This document shows positions 45,403-49,005 of a DNA stretch of 49,005 nucleotides, one piece after another (position 1 is the first letter of the stretch; each line of letters opens with the position of its first letter). The notes beneath the pieces were generated by a model. The model saw only the letters and a list, made by a program, of their open reading frames with translations. It was not told the origin of the DNA and did not search any database. The stretch lies in contig NZ_JABBFO010000016.1 of assembly GCF_018494035.1 (NCBI RefSeq), positions 1 to 49,005 of the forward strand, in the 5' to 3' direction. The translations under genes were made by a program, and so were the position numbers. The stretch is from Rosenbergiella australiborealis. Its GTDB lineage: Bacteria > Pseudomonadota > Gammaproteobacteria > Enterobacterales > Enterobacteriaceae.

Positions 45403-46623
45403 ATGCAGTTTCAAATAAGGACATTGTATTGCCGGCAATGGCGATGCCGTCTTACGGCGATAGCTTGGCTAATGACTTTCCTCTCAAATGCTCACGCGAC
45501 CGCCGATGTGCAATTTATTGCGGCACGCGTATGGCCCTCCACTTTGTATACGCGATTGACCTTAGAGTCAGAAGCCGCGCCGACCTATCGTTATTTTTTA
45601 CTGCATCATCCAGAACGATTGGTCATTGACGTTGACGGGGGGGAGTTAACGCCTGCACTGCGTCAATTAAGTCGTCATATCAGTGCGAAAGATCCCTTTA
45701 TCGCTGGGGTCCGCGTGGCAAAATTTGATCCTAAAACATTACGTATTGTGATTGATCTTAAGCAAGCCATCCGTGCCGATATTTTTAGCTTAAAACCAGT
45801 TGCGAACTTTCAGCGGCGATTAGTGATCGACTTTTATCCTAAATTAAAAGGCGATAAAGATCCGTTAGGCGACTTTATTACCGATAAACAGGTCTTAGCT
45901 GCCCCTAAAAATGCCCCTCCTTTAGCGCAAAAATCATCTTCTTTTGTCGTGGTCATTGACGCGGGGCATGGCGGCGAGGATCCCGGCGCTCATGGCCTAC
46001 GTAAGACGTTAGAAAAAGAAGTGGTATTACAGATAGCGAAGCGGTTAAAGCAATTGATTGATCAGCAACCGACAATGACTGCAGTGATGACGCGAAGTGA
46101 TGACTACTTTGTTCCCTTAGCCGCCCGTGTCGCCAAGGCACAACAGCACAGTGCGGCCGTTTTTGTCTCTATTCATGCGGATGCCTATGCCAATCGGCAT
46201 GCGCGTGGCTCGTCAGTGTTTATGCTATCGACGCGCGGTGCCACTTCTGCCGCGGCACGTTTCCTCGCACAATCCCAAAACCAATCAGATTTAATCGGTG
46301 GGGTGAGTCGCAGTGGTGACAATTACTTGGATACGACCTTACTGGAATTAATACAACGTAAAACACTACAAGATAGTGCATTACTTGGAAAGGATGTGCT
46401 GGAACAATTGCAAAAAATCAATCCGCTGCATAAATCACGGGTAGAGCGTGCGGGGTTTGCTGTACTAAAAGCACCGGATATTCCATCTATTTTGGTCGAA
46501 ACGGCATTTATCAGCCATCCGGAGGAAGAGCGTAAGTTACGAACGGCAAGGTACCAACAACAGGTGGCGGAGGCCATTTTAAATGGGATCAAGCGTTATC
46601 AACGTCAGCGGCATGAGCAGTAA
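45403..46623 (+). CDS. amiC: N-acetylmuramoyl-L-alanine amidase AmiC
   Basis: A 406-aa septal cell-wall amidase (E. coli AmiC 417 aa). ATG 45403 follows ACAAGG. Residues 1-32 form a signal peptide (hydrophobic [10 protein letters not shown], cleavage near AHA) but without the twin-arginine motif that sends E. coli AmiC through Tat. An AMIN domain follows ([40 protein letters not shown]), then the zinc-dependent Amidase_3 domain with [23 protein letters not shown] and [20 protein letters not shown]. It cleaves septal peptidoglycan to separate daughter cells and normally needs NlpD. Divergent from argA. Confidence 0.93.
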   Translation: MQFQIRTLYCRQWRCRLTAIAWLMTFLSNAHATADVQFIAARVWPSTLYTRLTLESEAAPTYRYFLLHHPERLVIDVDGGELTPALRQLSRHISAKDPFIAGVRVAKFDPKTLRIVIDLKQAIRADIFSLKPVANFQRRLVIDFYPKLKGDKDPLGDFITDKQVLAAPKNAPPLAQKSSSFVVVIDAGHGGEDPGAHGLRKTLEKEVVLQIAKRLKQLIDQQPTMTAVMTRSDDYFVPLAARVAKAQQHSAAVFVSIHADAYANRHARGSSVFMLSTRGATSAAARFLAQSQNQSDLIGGVSRSGDNYLDTTLLELIQRKTLQDSALLGKDVLEQLQKINPLHKSRVERAGFAVLKAPDIPSILVETAFISHPEEERKLRTARYQQQVAEAILNGIKRYQRQRHEQ

Positions 46624-47142
46624 GTTATTGTGATTTTCCCCGCGATGCAGGGAAGAAGAGATACTCATGTCGCCAGTTATCGGCAATAAAGCGATAACTG
46701 GCTTGATAAATATCAATAAAGTCAACGGTAGACCTAGGGTAACTCTCATCATATTGTTACCCTTTTTTATTGGATGTTTTTTGATCAAAATGTACTGCAA
46801 TCGCACAGCATAGCGTGACTCGCCGTTTTAGTGAGTGTCAGGGATATTCAATCGAATCATGATCGTAAAGGTGGGGGATTTAGTCGGACTGGACGGCGTC
46901 AATAATCACATAAAGCGTGATGGAACGCGGTGCCGGTTCATCACATCCATACCTTACTGCCACATTTAATTCGTCTTCCTGTGTTCTCAGAATGCCTACC
47001 GGCTCAAGGCGACTTAATCATTTTCAAAGGGTGTGAGTGAGCAAAATGTGTCTGGCCTATCGAGGAGCGTAAAGAGACCAGCGCAGTGCTACAAAACGGA
47101 ACGTCTGTGGATAACCAATAGATAACTACTATAGAGGGAACT
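46624..47142 (+). other. Gap between amiC and argS: hairpin, DnaA box, no gene seen
   Basis: About 519 bp. An 11-bp inverted repeat GCCAGTTATCG (46672-46682) with CGATAACTGGC (46692-46702) probably ends amiC transcripts, though the T tract is weak. A perfect DnaA box complement TGTGGATAA is at 47106-47114, 29 bp before argS. The middle 350 bp shows no open frame I would call a gene and no T-box or known leader. The argS ribosome binding site is AGAGGG at 47134-47139. Confidence 0.5.
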
Positions 47143-48885
47143 ATGAATATAGCGGAAATACTTTCATCTTATGCGCAGTGTGCATTACAAGATTTAGGGG
47201 TGTCATCGACGATAACCGTGAGCGCAAAACCCTCATTACGTGAAGCGTTAGGGGATTATCAAATTGACGCTATTATTCCTATTGCCAAACAGCTTCGTTT
47301 ACCTCCCCGTCAATTAGCAGAACATGTGGTTGAGCAGATGCAAACATCAGAAGCTGTTAGCCAGATGGTGGATGAATTTTCGGTGGCGGGGGCAGGATTT
47401 ATCAATATCCGGTTACGTACTGCATGGCTGGCGAATGCCGTATCCGCCCTCGCCAATGATCCGCGTCTAGGGGTAGCGATTCAGCCTGCCACCCATATCG
47501 TTATTGATTATTCATCGCCGAATGTCGCCAAAGAGATGCATGTCGGTCATTTACGCTCAACGATCATCGGCGATGCCAGTGTTCGCACCTTAACGTTTCT
47601 AGGTCATAAGGTGACCAGGGTTAACCATATTGGCGATTGGGGAACGCAGTTCGGTATGCTTATTGCCCACCTTGAAGAGGTGGATCGTAAAGATCTTCTG
47701 TCACTGTCTGATCTGGAAGGTTTTTATCGCGATGCTAAAAAACGCTACGATCAAGATCCGATATTCTCGCGCCAAGCAAGAAATTATGTAGTGAAACTAC
47801 AACAGGGTGATGATTACTGTCGAAAAATGTGGCGTCAATTAGTTGATATCTCCATGCAACAGAATCAACAAAATTATGATCGACTCGGGGTCTCCTTAAC
47901 CCCCGCGGATATTCGCGGTGAGAGTGCTTATAACGCGATGCTTCCTGTCATTGTTGACGATCTTTTAGAACGCCATATAGCTCAAGAAGAGCAGGGCGCC
48001 GTGGTCGTTTATCTCGACGACTATAAAAATAAGCAGGGTGAAGCAATGGGCGTGCTGATCCGTAAACAGGATGGCGGCTACCTCTATACGACGACCGATA
48101 TTGCCTGCGCGAAATACCGCTATCAGACACTTCATGCCGATCGTATTTTGTACTACGTCGATGCACGTCAGCATCAACATTTAATGATGGCATGGGCGAT
48201 TGTTCGCAAAGCGGGATATGTACCGGAACGAGTCTCCTTAGAGCATCATAAGTTTGGCATGATGCTGGATAAACAGGGGCAACCTTTTAAAACCCGTGAA
48301 GGGGGAACCATTAAGTTGTCTGAACTTCTGACCGAAGCGGTCAGCCGTGCGACACGGTTAATCGAGCAGAAATCACCGCAAATCACTGGGCCGGAATTGA
48401 CAGAATTAGCGACAATTATCGGTATTGGTGCGGTAAAGTATGCCGATCTTTCAAAGAATCGAACCACCGATTATATTTTTGACTGGGACAGTATGCTGAG
48501 CTTTGAAGGCAATACCGCCCCTTATATTCAATATGCCGGTGCGCGGATCCGTTCTTTGTTAGACAAAGCCCATCAGCAAGGATTGGAGTGGCAAGGTGGG
48601 GAGGGGCTCTGTTTCACTACGGGGGAAGAGCGTGCACTGGTTATAGCTATTTTACAGTTGGAAGAGCGCTTAACCTTAGTTGCCCGGGATGGCATGCCAA
48701 ACATCATGTGCCAATATCTTTACGACTTGGCGTCACTCTTTTCGCGCTTTTATGCCCATTTACCGATATTGGTGCACAGCGATGTCGACCAACGCAAAAG
48801 TCGGCTTTATCTTGCAGACATTACCGGACGAGTATTGGCGTTGGGGTTATCAACGTTAGGAATTGGTCTTCCTGAGCGGATGTAA
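47143..48885 (+). CDS. argS: Arginyl-tRNA synthetase
   Basis: A 580-aa class I synthetase (E. coli ArgS 577 aa). N-terminal tRNA-contacting domain, then [20 protein letters not shown] with the HIGH-type motif [59 protein letters not shown] (ArgRS of this type lacks a regular KMSKS) and the DALR anticodon domain ending LGIGLPERM. The N-terminal 100 residues are noticeably less like the E. coli protein than the catalytic core. E. coli argS lies elsewhere on the chromosome, so its place beside amiC is a rearrangement or a second copy; the window cannot tell which. Confidence 0.95.
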   Translation: MNIAEILSSYAQCALQDLGVSSTITVSAKPSLREALGDYQIDAIIPIAKQLRLPPRQLAEHVVEQMQTSEAVSQMVDEFSVAGAGFINIRLRTAWLANAVSALANDPRLGVAIQPATHIVIDYSSPNVAKEMHVGHLRSTIIGDASVRTLTFLGHKVTRVNHIGDWGTQFGMLIAHLEEVDRKDLLSLSDLEGFYRDAKKRYDQDPIFSRQARNYVVKLQQGDDYCRKMWRQLVDISMQQNQQNYDRLGVSLTPADIRGESAYNAMLPVIVDDLLERHIAQEEQGAVVVYLDDYKNKQGEAMGVLIRKQDGGYLYTTTDIACAKYRYQTLHADRILYYVDARQHQHLMMAWAIVRKAGYVPERVSLEHHKFGMMLDKQGQPFKTREGGTIKLSELLTEAVSRATRLIEQKSPQITGPELTELATIIGIGAVKYADLSKNRTTDYIFDWDSMLSFEGNTAPYIQYAGARIRSLLDKAHQQGLEWQGGEGLCFTTGEERALVIAILQLEERLTLVARDGMPNIMCQYLYDLASLFSRFYAHLPILVHSDVDQRKSRLYLADITGRVLALGLSTLGIGLPERM

Positions 48886-48891
48886 CGAAAA

Positions 48892-48921
48892 AAAGCTTAT
48901 CAATATGCATTGATAAGCTTT
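48892..48921. terminator. Bidirectional terminator between argS and tRNA-fMet
   Basis: A 13-bp perfect stem AAAGCTTATCAAT (48892-48904) with ATTGATAAGCTTT (48909-48921), loop ATGC, extended on the left by further A residues that become a T tract on the minus strand. It serves the convergent argS and tRNA genes. Confidence 0.85.
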
Positions 48922-48928
48922 CTTAAAG

Positions 48929-49005
<77 letters not shown>

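Noticed and set aside
46579-46806. 75-codon minus-strand frame with a hydrophobic start after amiC
   Set aside because: It runs across the terminator hairpin and into the amiC 3' end; no homology recognised and no operon context.
46703-47142. T-box or other riboswitch leader before argS
   Set aside because: No T-box sequence, specifier hairpin or terminator/antiterminator pair could be recognised; T-boxes are also not expected in this group.

Overview
The window is a chromosomal segment of a Gram-negative member of the Enterobacterales. From base 7188 rightward the gene content and order follow the E. coli lysR-lysA-galR ... recC-recB-recD-argA-amiC neighbourhood, with protein lengths close to the E. 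coli orthologues (ThyA 264 aa with Cys146; RecB nuclease Asp1080). Some E. coli genes of this stretch are absent (ygdQ, ptrA) and others are inserted (an ftsI-type gene plus an mdtABC/outer-membrane-factor operon between the omr sRNA and aas; argS after amiC). I cannot name the species from sequence alone; a member related to Erwinia/Pantoea is a guess.

Region 1 (1-6590) is the accessory part: the 3' end of a cdiA-type contact-dependent inhibition gene with its immunity gene, followed by a tandem store of orphan toxin/immunity modules. Five further CdiA-CT cassettes or remnants are visible. Four begin at a copy of the VENN motif codons (AENN, AENN, VENN, VENN), one is only a VENI stub, and a further toxin fragment lacks VENN. 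Several immunity genes are separated from the next VENN by an intrinsic terminator, in two cases fused directly to the motif. Two cassettes keep intact nuclease-like toxin and immunity frames. Three carry a related glycine-rich, probably membrane-active toxin paired with an 85-86 aa two-helix membrane immunity protein, and these are in various stages of decay. A truncated SymE-like gene lies between two cassettes.

Region 2 (6650-7140) is a Zur-type operon of zinc-independent ribosomal proteins L31B and L36B with a clear palindromic operator. Region 3 (7188-10801) holds divergent lysR/lysA, autoregulated galR and one OmrA/OmrB-type small RNA. Region 4 (10952-21822) holds a second FtsI-like transpeptidase with SSD in place of SSN, then mdtA-mdtB-mdtC and a lipoprotein outer-membrane factor, together a complete tripartite RND pump.

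Region 5 (21945-27577) contains aas-lplT (lysophospholipid salvage), and tas, ygdR and mutH on the minus strand. The 678-bp gap between mutH and rppH contains perfect DnaA boxes and occupies the position of E. coli DARS2. Region 6 (28256-35074) contains rppH-ptsP, lgt-thyA and the ppdA-ppdB-ygdB-ppdC minor-pseudopilin-like cluster. Region 7 (35152-43950) is recC-recB-recD as one tightly overlapping unit. Region 8 contains argA, with paired ARG boxes, divergent from amiC, then argS and an initiator tRNA at the window edge.
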